Of a stretch of 64,000 bases of DNA, positions 1-7,849 are shown one piece after another (within the stretch, counting starts at the first letter, position 1; each line of letters starts with the position of its first letter). The stretch covers positions 1 through 64,000 of the forward strand of contig CACYYM010000009.1 in the NCBI GenBank assembly GCA_902778625.1. The letters are read 5' to 3'. The notes below the pieces were generated by a model. It was given only the letters and a program-made list of their open reading frames with translations, was not told the origin of the DNA and did not search any database. The position numbers and the translations under genes are program-made. The stretch comes from an uncultured Bacteroidales bacterium (GTDB lineage Bacteria; Bacteroidota; Bacteroidia; Bacteroidales; Bacteroidaceae).

Positions 1-3000
1 CGCCTTGTCGCATTCGATGATGACACGCGTTACCATAAGCGACGTGCCGCCAAGGTCGAAGAAGTTGTCGGTGGCTCCCACCTTGTCCATCTGCAGGATG
101 TCTCCGAAGATCTTGGCAAACATACGCTCCTGCTCGTTGCTTGGCTCCACGTATTCACGGTCGGATGCTTGGATCACGGGGGCAGGCAGCGCCTTTCGGT
201 TCACCTTCTGGTTCTGGTTGAGCGGTATGGCGTCGATCTGCATAGTGGCAGCCGGCACCATGTATGGCGGCTTCTGCGAGAGGATGAACTGGTTGAGGGC
301 CTTGACGTCAATCTGCTCGTCGCTGACGATGTAGGCAGCAATGTACTTGCCGCCATTCTCGTAGTCAAAGGCCTGCACGGTAGCGTCCTTGATGCCAGGG
401 AACTGACGGATGACCGCCTCAACCTCCTTAAGCTCGATGCGGAAGCCGCGAATCTTCACCTGTCCGTCGCGACGACCGACGAACTGTATGTTGCCGTCCG
501 GCAAGTAACGCACAATGTCGCCGGTACGATAGACGCGGGCATACTTCTCCTCCGTCGTGAAAGGATTCTCGATGTAGGTCTCTGCCGTCTTCTCCGGACG
601 GTTCAGATAGCCACGGCTCACCTGAGGTCCTGAGACCCAAAGCTCGCCTGCGGCACCAAGCGGCAAGCGGTGGAACTGCGGGTCAACAATGTAAAGGCGC
701 ATGTTGTCGAGCGGCTTGCCGATGGGAATGTCTGCCTCGTACTCCTTCAGCGGATAGGTTGTTGTGAAGATGGTACACTCCGTGGGACCATAGCCATTGT
801 GCATCACATAGTTCTTTGGCGGGTTGAGCGCCGAGAGCTTCTCGCCACCGACAGAGAAATGGCGCAGCGAATGGTTGTCGACATTCGTGGCAAACTGATA
901 GCCCACCTGTGTCGTGATGAACGAGTGGGTGATGCCATTGGCGTTGAAATAGTCGTTAAGGTCGGGCAGGTTCAGGCGGATGTCCTCGCCTATGATATAG
1001 ACTGTAGCGCCACAAGTAAGGGCAGGATACATGTCCATCATGCAGGCATCAAAGCCATAGCTGGCGTACGCTGCCACATGACACTCAGGTGTAAGCCCGT
1101 AGTAACGTTGATACCAATGGCAGAAGGCGACGAGGTTGCCGTGCGTCAGCTGGCATCCCTTAGGCACACCGGTAGAGCCGGAGGTGTAAAGAAGGATGAA
1201 GAGGCTGTCGGGGGTCGTGGTGTCTTTAAGGTCGTTAAAGTCCTTAAGGTCTTTAAGGTCATTAAAGTCTTTGGTCAGCAAGACTTCGCCCTTGTACTCG
1301 TCCACAATGTCGCGCAACTCCTCATCAGCAATAAGCAGCTTGGCTGCTGCGTCTTGCATCATGAAGTTCAAGCGCTCCTTGGGATAGCTGGGGTCGAGCG
1401 GCTGGTAAGCACAGCCGGCTTTCAGGATGCCCAGCGACGCTATCGCCATCCATTCGCAGCGAGGAATGAGCACGGACACCACATCCTCCGCCTTCAAACC
1501 CTTCGATGCAACATAAGCAGCGATGCGGTCGCTTATCTCATCTACCTCTTTATATGTATAATGTTTGTCCTTATAGACGACGGCTATGTTGTCCGGCACA
1601 AGCTTCGCCTGCTTGGCAAAGAGCGAAACGATAGTCTGCGAGGCATCGTAGTCAACATCCGTTTGGTTGAAGCTGTCAAGCAGAGCCTCTTGCTCGTCGC
1701 TAAGCAAAGACACACTCAACAAAGGCGCATCGGGCTGACGCATAAAGGCGGCAACGGCCAAGCTCACGGCATCGGCCAGGCTCTGCATCAGGCTTTGGGA
1801 GTATCGTCCGTCGTCATATTCTATGTACACGCAGTTCTCGCCATTATATTCCCTGATGTAAAACGCAATGCGGAACTTGGGCACATTCAGCTCGAGGTTC
1901 TCCATCTCCAAAGATGTGCCCTGACACTTGTAGTCAGTAAACAGCCCAAGCTGATAGGCGAACATGATTTCGGCAGTCAGGTCGTAGTCCGAAGCAATCT
2001 GCGCAAAAGGATAGTTCTCGTGAGTGAGCGTCGTGTCGAAGTCCTCGCTCGTTTCCCGTATGAACTCCATTACGCTTTGCGAACCGATGTTGGCGCTGAG
2101 GGCAAGCGTGTTGACGAACATGCCTATCGTGCCTTGAATACTTAGGTTGCTGCGACCGCCGCTGATTGTGGTGATGCACAAGCGCTCGTTGTTGGAGAAG
2201 CGCGACAGGGCATAGAACACGGCAGCCAAGGTGAGGTGAGCCGGTGTGACCTGATGCTTGCGGCAGAAGTCGCTGACGGCATCCATGTCGATGGCAGAAG
2301 AGGCCACTCCGATGACGCCCTGGTCATGCGGGTTCGTCAAGTCAGACGGAATCTCAGTCGGTCCTTCTACTGCCCCCAAGCGACTCTGGAAGTAATCGCG
2401 TGCAGCGGCATAGTCAGCACCCTTCTCTGCCTCCTTCTCTGCCACGACGAAGGCCGCATAGCTCATAACCTCGGGTTCAATCTCGCCACCGTTCATCAAG
2501 TCGCACAACTGATGGAGGAAGATGTCGTAAGAACCGCCGTCGAACACGAGATGATGGAAGTCCGTGAGCAGATACACATTCTGCTCTGTCTTCACAATCT
2601 CCAGCCTGTACAAAGGTCCCTTGTTCAGGTTGAAGGGCCTTACGAACTCGAGCTTATAGTTCGCCAGCTCTTCCTCGCTCATCTCAGTCAACGGGATGTC
2701 GATGGTCTGCTCGAGGTTCTGCACCTGAGTAATCTCGGTGTTCTCTGTCTCGAAATGAATGCTCAGCTCCGGATGAGCCTTCACAAAGGTCCTCAGAGCT
2801 GTGGCAAGTGCCTGCACGTCGGTCGTGAGCGGGAACGCTATCTTCAGGGGTATGTTGTAAATAGTCGAGGTGGGGTTCTTCATACAATCCACATAAACGC
2901 CTGTCTGGGCATAGCTCAAGGGAACCTTATGGAGTTCGACTGCTTGGGCTTCTTGAGCCGAAGAGGTTGAATGCGTTGCTCCTGGCTGCATCAAGTTCCT

Positions 3001-6000
3001 CAGGATTTCATTCTCGATGCTTTGCAGCGTGCCAGTCTTGACGAGCGATTTGGCATCGAGCGCCACATTGTAGCGTTTGTTGATGAGCACCGCAAGCCTG
3101 ATAGCTGAGATGGAAGTGAGTCCGGCATAGCCGAGAATTGTCGTGATGCCGAAGTCTTTGTTGTTCACGATGCCTGCTATCATATCGAACAACTCCTGCT
3201 CGAGCACATTCATCGGCGCATTGACTGCCTCAACAGCCTCAACCTTCTTCTCTGGTTTAGGCAGGGCACGCTTGTTGACCTTCTGGTTCTGGTTGAGAGG
3301 TATGGCATCAATCTGCATCGTGACAGCAGGCACCATGTATGGCGGCTTCTCTTCAAGGATGAAATTGTTGAGGGCTTCGATGTCTATCTTCTCGTCGCTG
3401 ACGATGTATGCAGCAATGAACTTGCCGGTTCCTTCGCCTTCCATGTCGAAGGCCTGCACGGTTGCATCCTTGATGCCGGGGAACTCGCGGATGATGGACT
3501 CCACCTCCTTCAGCTCGATGCGGAAGCCGCGAATCTTCACCTGCCCGTCTCTTCTGCCAACGAACTCGATGTTGCCATCGGGCAAGTAGCGCACGATGTC
3601 GCCAGTCTTATAGATGCGGTTGTACTTAGGCTCATCGGTAAACGGATTGCTGACATACACCTCGGCCGTCTTCTCGGGGCGGTTCAAGTAGCCACGCGTC
3701 ACTTGCGGGCCTGCCACCCACAGCTCGCCACAAGCACCAACAGGCAAGCGGAAGCCTTCCTTGTCCACGATATAGAGCTTGCTGTTCTGGACGGCTTTTC
3801 CAATAGGTATGTTCTTCTTCTGTTCCTTCACCCAATAGTTGGTGACGTAGCAAATCGTTTCCGACGGGCCATAGCCATTGGTGAGGCTGAATGTCGCAGG
3901 CGGTGCGAGGGAAGGCAGCTTCTCGCCTCCCGTCATCAGCACCTGTAGCGAGTGGTTCTCTATGCTTGTGGCAAACTGGTAGGCCACCTGTGTGGTCATG
4001 AACGTGTGGGTGATGCCATTCGCCTCGAAGTAATCGCTGAGAGCAATCAGGTCGAGTCGCATCTCCTCGGGGATGATGTAGAGTTCTGCACCAATCGTCA
4101 GCGCGGAGAAGATTTCCATAGGCGAGGCGTCGAAGCCAAAGCTGGCATAAGCAGCCACGCGGCTCTGGGCGTTGATGTGGAGGCCCTGTTGATGCATGTG
4201 GCAGAACGCTACCCAATTGCGATGCTCGGACATGCCTCCCTTGGGCACGCCGGTCGAGCCGCTGGTATATATTAAGGTAAAGAGGGAGGAGGGCTTGGGT
4301 GTGACTTTAAGGTCTTTAAGGTCCTTAAGGTCCTTAAGGTCTTTCGTCAGCAGGACGTCGCCCTTGTACTCGTCCATTATCGGCAGCAGGGCTTCGTCGG
4401 CAATCAGCAAGCGCGCCTTGGTGTCCTGCACCATGAAGTTCAGTCGCTCCTTCGGGTAACTTGGGTCGAGCGGCTGGAAAGCACAGCCGGCTTTCAGTAC
4501 GCCGAGGGATGCTATTGCCATCCATTCGCACCGAGGAATCAGTATCGCAACCACATCCTCCAAGCCCAAGCCCTTGCCGGCAATATAGCCTGCTATGCGG
4601 TCGCTGAGAGCGTCCACCTCGCTGTAAGTGTAGCGATTCTCGCGGAACGTCACGGCAACCTTGTCCGGCACGCTTTGCGCCTGACGTCGGAACAGCGAGA
4701 CGATGGTCTGACTGTCGTCATACGGTTCGTCCGTTTCGTTGAAGCTGTCCAGCAACTGCGCCTGCTCCGCATCGACAAGGGATATGTCGCGCAGATATTC
4801 CTTGGCAAGGAAGCCCTCCATCACGACCTCATAGCTCTCCAGAAACTGCCCCACGAATGCCTCGGAATACTGCAGGGAGTTGTATTCCGCCTCTATGCAG
4901 CATTGCCCGTTGCTCACGTATGTCTTAATGTAGATGGGCACGTCGCGTGTGTTGTTCACCAGAAGGAGTGTGGACATCGGCTTGCCGGCGAAGGTGGGAT
5001 TGTTGAACATCTCCCCATGCCAGGCAAATGCTGTGGCCGACTGCAGGCCGAGGTCGTTCACGAGGTCGCTGTAGGCGTATGCCTCGTGCTGGCGGCAACC
5101 CGTCATCTGCTCCTGTCCGGCCTTGAGGAAGTCGAGCACCGAGGTGTTGCTTGTGAACTTAGCATAGGAGGGCAGCGTCTTGACAAACATGCCGATGGTG
5201 TGCTTCAAGAGAGCATTCTGCCTGCCGTTGTAGATGTTTGTGAAAAGGGATTCCTGTTCGTTGTTGTACTTTGCGAGCAGGAATGCGAAAACCGAGGTGA
5301 ACAGGGTGCTCTTGAAGATGCCGTTTGCCCGACAGAATGCGTCGATGCGCTCCATGCTTGTGCCAAACGTCCTTGCAAGGCATGTCTCCGTGTCGAGCTG
5401 TGGAGTAACGGTCTGACCTGTGTCCACATCCGGCATCAGCGGCGAATAGACATCCCCGCAATCGAAGTGCTGGGCAAACCATGCTTTCGCTTCGTCGAAC
5501 GCCGGCGTCTGTCGCACGACGGCTTCCGCTTCTGCCGCTTCCGCCAGAGTCATGCCTTCCTTTTCCAGTTCGAGCCCCTTGTAAGCCGTTTCTATGTCGC
5601 TTAGCATCAGTTGTGTTGATGTGCCGTCGACGATGATATGGTGGTATTCGGTGTAGAGATAGAGGTGGCGTGCGTCGCGCAGCAGTCGGATGCGGAAGAG
5701 GCGGTCGGCGTAGATGTCGAAGGGCTTGACGAGCGATGGCTTCACGGCCTCGATGTCGTCGATGTCCTCTACGGCGACGGAGAATGCCTCGTCTGCGATT
5801 GTCTGCATGGGCTCGCCCTCGTCGTTGAGGGTGATGCGGGTGAAGAGCGTGGGGTGCGCCTTTACCGCCGTCTCTATTGCCCTGCATAGCCTGTCTGCAT
5901 CGAGAGTCGGGTCGAGCGTGTGGAGATAGGGCAGATTGTAGCAAATCTCGCCGTTGTGGCCGACGCACTCTGCGTAGATGCCATATTGGGTTTTACTTAA

Positions 6001-6009
6001 AGGAGCCAT
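1..6009 (-). CDS. Non-ribosomal peptide synthetase, at least two modules (3' end outside window)
   Basis: Assembles a peptide by thiotemplate chemistry in the cytoplasm. The frame opens at the ATG at 6009 and is still open at base 1, so the first 2003 residues are present. Domains in order: condensation (about 1-420, HHIIVDG near 122), adenylation (about 421-935, YTSGSTGVPKG near 580, then GRRDGQVKIRGFRIEL), carrier (about 935-1005, pantetheine serine in GLTSISAIR), condensation (about 1020-1450, HHLVFDG near 1150), adenylation (about 1450-1960, YTSGSTGVPKG near 1608) and the start of a second carrier (FFDLGGTSL). The A-domain lysine is kept (NQNQKVN). Reading the specificity pockets by eye against GrsA gives roughly D-A-M-F-M-G-G-C-Y and D-A-M-F-S-G-G-I-F, which hints at hydrophobic residues; this is low confidence. 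It begins with a condensation domain, so the chain may be N-acylated or handed over from another enzyme. Both adenylation domains carry a nonamer repeat just before the P-loop. No release domain or phosphopantetheinyl transferase is visible in the window. Confidence 0.95.
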   Translation of the reverse strand, partial: MAPLSKTQYGIYAECVGHNGEICYNLPYLHTLDPTLDADRLCRAIETAVKAHPTLFTRITLNDEGEPMQTIADEAFSVAVEDIDDIEAVKPSLVKPFDIYADRLFRIRLLRDARHLYLYTEYHHIIVDGTSTQLMLSDIETAYKGLELEKEGMTLAEAAEAEAVVRQTPAFDEAKAWFAQHFDCGDVYSPLMPDVDTGQTVTPQLDTETCLARTFGTSMERIDAFCRANGIFKSTLFTSVFAFLLAKYNNEQESLFTNIYNGRQNALLKHTIGMFVKTLPSYAKFTSNTSVLDFLKAGQEQMTGCRQHEAYAYSDLVNDLGLQSATAFAWHGEMFNNPTFAGKPMSTLLLVNNTRDVPIYIKTYVSNGQCCIEAEYNSLQYSEAFVGQFLESYEVVMEGFLAKEYLRDISLVDAEQAQLLDSFNETDEPYDDSQTIVSLFRRQAQSVPDKVAVTFRENRYTYSEVDALSDRIAGYIAGKGLGLEDVVAILIPRCEWMAIASLGVLKAGCAFQPLDPSYPKERLNFMVQDTKARLLIADEALLPIMDEYKGDVLLTKDLKDLKDLKDLKVTPKPSSLFTLIYTSGSTGVPKGGMSEHRNWVAFCHMHQQGLHINAQSRVAAYASFGFDASPMEIFSALTIGAELYIIPEEMRLDLIALSDYFEANGITHTFMTTQVAYQFATSIENHSLQVLMTGGEKLPSLAPPATFSLTNGYGPSETICYVTNYWVKEQKKNIPIGKAVQNSKLYIVDKEGFRLPVGACGELWVAGPQVTRGYLNRPEKTAEVYVSNPFTDEPKYNRIYKTGDIVRYLPDGNIEFVGRRDGQVKIRGFRIELKEVESIIREFPGIKDATVQAFDMEGEGTGKFIAAYIVSDEKIDIEALNNFILEEKPPYMVPAVTMQIDAIPLNQNQKVNKRALPKPEKKVEAVEAVNAPMNVLEQELFDMIAGIVNNKDFGITTILGYAGLTSISAIRLAVLINKRYNVALDAKSLVKTGTLQSIENEILRNLMQPGATHSTSSAQEAQAVELHKVPLSYAQTGVYVDCMKNPTSTIYNIPLKIAFPLTTDVQALATALRTFVKAHPELSIHFETENTEITQVQNLEQTIDIPLTEMSEEELANYKLEFVRPFNLNKGPLYRLEIVKTEQNVYLLTDFHHLVFDGGSYDIFLHQLCDLMNGGEIEPEVMSYAAFVVAEKEAEKGADYAAARDYFQSRLGAVEGPTEIPSDLTNPHDQGVIGVASSAIDMDAVSDFCRKHQVTPAHLTLAAVFYALSRFSNNERLCITTISGGRSNLSIQGTIGMFVNTLALSANIGSQSVMEFIRETSEDFDTTLTHENYPFAQIASDYDLTAEIMFAYQLGLFTDYKCQGTSLEMENLELNVPKFRIAFYIREYNGENCVYIEYDDGRYSQSLMQSLADAVSLAVAAFMRQPDAPLLSVSLLSDEQEALLDSFNQTDVDYDASQTIVSLFAKQAKLVPDNIAVVYKDKHYTYKEVDEISDRIAAYVASKGLKAEDVVSVLIPRCEWMAIASLGILKAGCAYQPLDPSYPKERLNFMMQDAAAKLLIADEELRDIVDEYKGEVLLTKDFNDLKDLKDFNDLKDTTTPDSLFILLYTSGSTGVPKGCQLTHGNLVAFCHWYQRYYGLTPECHVAAYASYGFDACMMDMYPALTCGATVYIIGEDIRLNLPDLNDYFNANGITHSFITTQVGYQFATNVDNHSLRHFSVGGEKLSALNPPKNYVMHNGYGPTECTIFTTTYPLKEYEADIPIGKPLDNMRLYIVDPQFHRLPLGAAGELWVSGPQVSRGYLNRPEKTAETYIENPFTTEEKYARVYRTGDIVRYLPDGNIQFVGRRDGQVKIRGFRIELKEVEAVIRQFPGIKDATVQAFDYENGGKYIAAYIVSDEQIDVKALNQFILSQKPPYMVPAATMQIDAIPLNQNQKVNRKALPAPVIQASDREYVEPSNEQERMFAKIFGDILQMDKVGATDNFFDLGGTSLMVTRVIIECDKA
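1225..1269. repeat. Five 9-bp repeats inside second NRPS adenylation domain
   Basis: Five tandem nonamers (tttaaggtc, gttaaagtc, cttaaggtc, tttaaggtc, attaaagtc). On the coding strand they read as D-L/F-K/N triplets, in frame, in the linker about 10-20 residues before YTSGSTG. The first adenylation domain has the same kind of array at the equivalent place. Confidence 0.9.
4306..4341. repeat. Four 9-bp repeats inside first NRPS adenylation domain
   Basis: Four tandem nonamers (tttaaggtc twice, cttaaggtc twice) encode D-L-K repeats in the variable linker upstream of the ATP-binding YTSGSTG loop. The length differs by one unit from the sister array at 1225, as expected of a repeat that expands and contracts in whole codons. 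Confidence 0.9.
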
Positions 6010-6095
6010 CGTGTTTTATTTTTGTGTTTATGACTTGTTGAAATTCTTGTTTCCTAAGTTGCTGATTATCAAGAAGCGTTTGGTGTTGAAAATCC

Positions 6096-6171
6096 CCGCC
6101 TGCGGCGATTGCAATTCCCGCGTGCGGCGTTGGTCATTTCCGCGTGCGGCGTTGGAAATCCCCGCCTGCGG
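6096..6171. repeat. Family-1 array A: four 22-bp units, CCGC-NN-GCGG core
   Basis: Cores start at 6096, 6118, 6140 and 6162, exactly 22 bp apart, with centre dinucleotides CT, GT, GT, CT. Spacers are of the type cgattgcaattc and cgttggtcattt. The array fills the gap between the NRPS start (6009) and the end of the outer-membrane barrel gene (6174). No TAnnTTTG promoter was found for the NRPS in this gap. Confidence 0.95.
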
Positions 6172-6173
6172 CG

Positions 6174-7526
6174 TTACCATTTCTTTGATATGATGCGTGG
6201 TGAGACGATAAGCGAGAACCAGGCCCACTTCAGGTCGTCGTTGCCCTCGGCTCGCTTGAGTCTTTCCATAGTATCTGTGCCTGCCATGTACGAGAAGCCG
6301 AGAGCCACATGGGCGTCCTGCAGTATCCGATAGGAAGCCTCGAAGTCGAAGTCGTGTCCCAAGGTCTTTTTCAAGCCCTTCAGCGTTGTTGCCATTGCCA
6401 GATAGTGGTAGGAAGCCTTTATGTTCAAACCCTTGATGGGACTGTAGCTTGCCCCCGCGTAGAGGTTCTGTAAGCCGGGCGAGAAAGTGTCGCTGAAAGC
6501 CTGCACGTAGAAGAAGTCCATCAGACCATAGAACTTGTGGTGAGAACCATAGACCGGATTGAAGAACTTGAAGACCTTGTGCTGGACGAGACCCAAGCCC
6601 CCGTTCTTGCGCACGACGAAGTAGTCGTCACCGCTCAGATAGTCGTAGCCCGCAACAGCTCCCCACTTCGGGCTTATCTGGTATTGCGCCTTGACGCTCG
6701 CCATCCAGGCGTCCATCTTGCAATCCTTCTCGTTACGCCCCAGCTGATGATAGTACGAAGCCTCTGCCGTCAGCTTGTCCGGCTTGTAAGAGAGATAGCC
6801 GCCCACCAGTTGCTGGTACCTGTTGCATGGGTCAGTGAATTCATCACTGCTGTACTTGTCCCCCTGCATGCCAATGTTCATGAACAGCAAGGAAACCCCA
6901 ATCGGTATTTTGGGTACGTCGTAATGATACCAGAGGGTGTGCATCATCTTGTACGAGTCACCCGTATACAAGGAACCACCCGTGATGCTCTCGGCATTCT
7001 GGTTGAAACCGAATATCGCATGAACCTTGTGTCCGAAGCCTTCATAGCCAAACTTCAGGACGTCGTGGGAGTTTGCGGCCATTGCCCAGTCGTTAGCACC
7101 GATGATGCGTTCGTCGTCGTAGGAAAGCACCTGGCGTCCCATCTTTACGAAGAGGCCGTTCTTTGCCGTCAGCTGCGCCCAAGCTTCATAGAGGTTGAAA
7201 CTGCCCTTGCCGGCCTGTCCCCACACCCCGCTATGCTGGGCAGAAACCTTTGCCTCAATGTAGGGACGCTTGTAGTCCAACGACAGACGCGTCCTTTCCA
7301 TGAGGAACTGCGCGCGGTTTTCCTCTGCGCCTTCAGTGAAGCCACCGAATCGCATCTCGCCGCGACCAAGGATGTTCAAGTCTACGTCGAGCTGGTTCAC
7401 TCCCTGACTTTGCGCTTCTTTCTTATTGCCAAAGATGGCTTCCTTCTGTTCGTCGGCCGACGTCTCGTTCTGAGCCGAGGCCATAGACGCTGCCATTAAA
7501 AGCAACAGAATAATTTCTTTTCTCAC
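6174..7526 (-). CDS. Outer-membrane beta-barrel, alginate-export-like family
   Basis: A 450-residue protein with a signal peptide ending near ASAQ and then alternating aromatic and polar strands typical of an outer-membrane barrel. The stretch GRQVLSYDDERIIGANDW, followed by a region that sets the gene in a genomic-barrel context, matches the alginate-export porin family (Alginate_export). In that family the barrel passes or binds anionic sugars or other solutes; the substrate here is unknown. The start is GTG at 7526 and shares one base with the TAG stop of the STAS gene (TAGTG on the minus strand), so the two are probably translationally coupled. It is the last gene of the phosphatase-STAS-barrel operon, which suggests the barrel is co-expressed with a signalling module. 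Confidence 0.75.
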   Translation of the reverse strand: MRKEIILLLLMAASMASAQNETSADEQKEAIFGNKKEAQSQGVNQLDVDLNILGRGEMRFGGFTEGAEENRAQFLMERTRLSLDYKRPYIEAKVSAQHSGVWGQAGKGSFNLYEAWAQLTAKNGLFVKMGRQVLSYDDERIIGANDWAMAANSHDVLKFGYEGFGHKVHAIFGFNQNAESITGGSLYTGDSYKMMHTLWYHYDVPKIPIGVSLLFMNIGMQGDKYSSDEFTDPCNRYQQLVGGYLSYKPDKLTAEASYYHQLGRNEKDCKMDAWMASVKAQYQISPKWGAVAGYDYLSGDDYFVVRKNGGLGLVQHKVFKFFNPVYGSHHKFYGLMDFFYVQAFSDTFSPGLQNLYAGASYSPIKGLNIKASYHYLAMATTLKGLKKTLGHDFDFEASYRILQDAHVALGFSYMAGTDTMERLKRAEGNDDLKWAWFSLIVSPRIISKKW

Positions 7527-7828
7527 TATTCTATTTCAAAGATGTTAATAAAACCTGTGAGCTTGAAGACGCTCTTGATGTCCTCGTTCATGTTCTTCAG
7601 GACAACTTTGCTGCCACCAGCCTTCGCCCCCTTGAGGATGCTGATGAGGATACGCAAGCCGCTTGATGCGATATACTCCAAGCCTTTGCAATCGATGATA
7701 ACATCCTTGCCGCTTGTAGTATAGAGTGGTTGCAAGGTCTTTTCCACATCAGCTGCTGCCGCGGTGTCGAGTTCGCCTTCGAGTGTAACGAGGTATTTGT
7801 CCTCCAATTGTTCGATACTTGTCTTCAT
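7526..7828 (-). CDS. STAS-domain anti-sigma factor antagonist (RsbV/SpoIIAA-like)
   Basis: A 100-residue single STAS domain. The strand-loop-helix YIASSGLRILI near residue 52 contains the serine pair where this family is phosphorylated by its cognate HATPase kinase. In partner-switching systems the dephosphorylated form binds the kinase or anti-sigma partner, and a PP2C phosphatase resets it. The gene directly upstream encodes a PP2C-HATPase fusion, so both partner activities are present in the operon. The gene starts 21 bp after the phosphatase stop and overlaps the barrel gene by one base. No sigma-B-like factor is visible in the window, so the output is unknown. Confidence 0.9.
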   Translation of the reverse strand: MKTSIEQLEDKYLVTLEGELDTAAAADVEKTLQPLYTTSGKDVIIDCKGLEYIASSGLRILISILKGAKAGGSKVVLKNMNEDIKSVFKLTGFINIFEIE

Positions 7829-7849
7829 TGCCTAAATTATGATTAAGAA

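Noticed and set aside
670..2145. Long plus-strand open frame over the NRPS gene
   Set aside because: It is antisense to a gene with intact NRPS motifs and has no family resemblance; it results from codon bias on the opposite strand.
6096..6171. CRISPR array (and likewise the other 22-bp arrays)
   Set aside because: The period of 22 bp is far too short for repeat plus spacer, the spacers are near-identical, and no cas genes are in the window.
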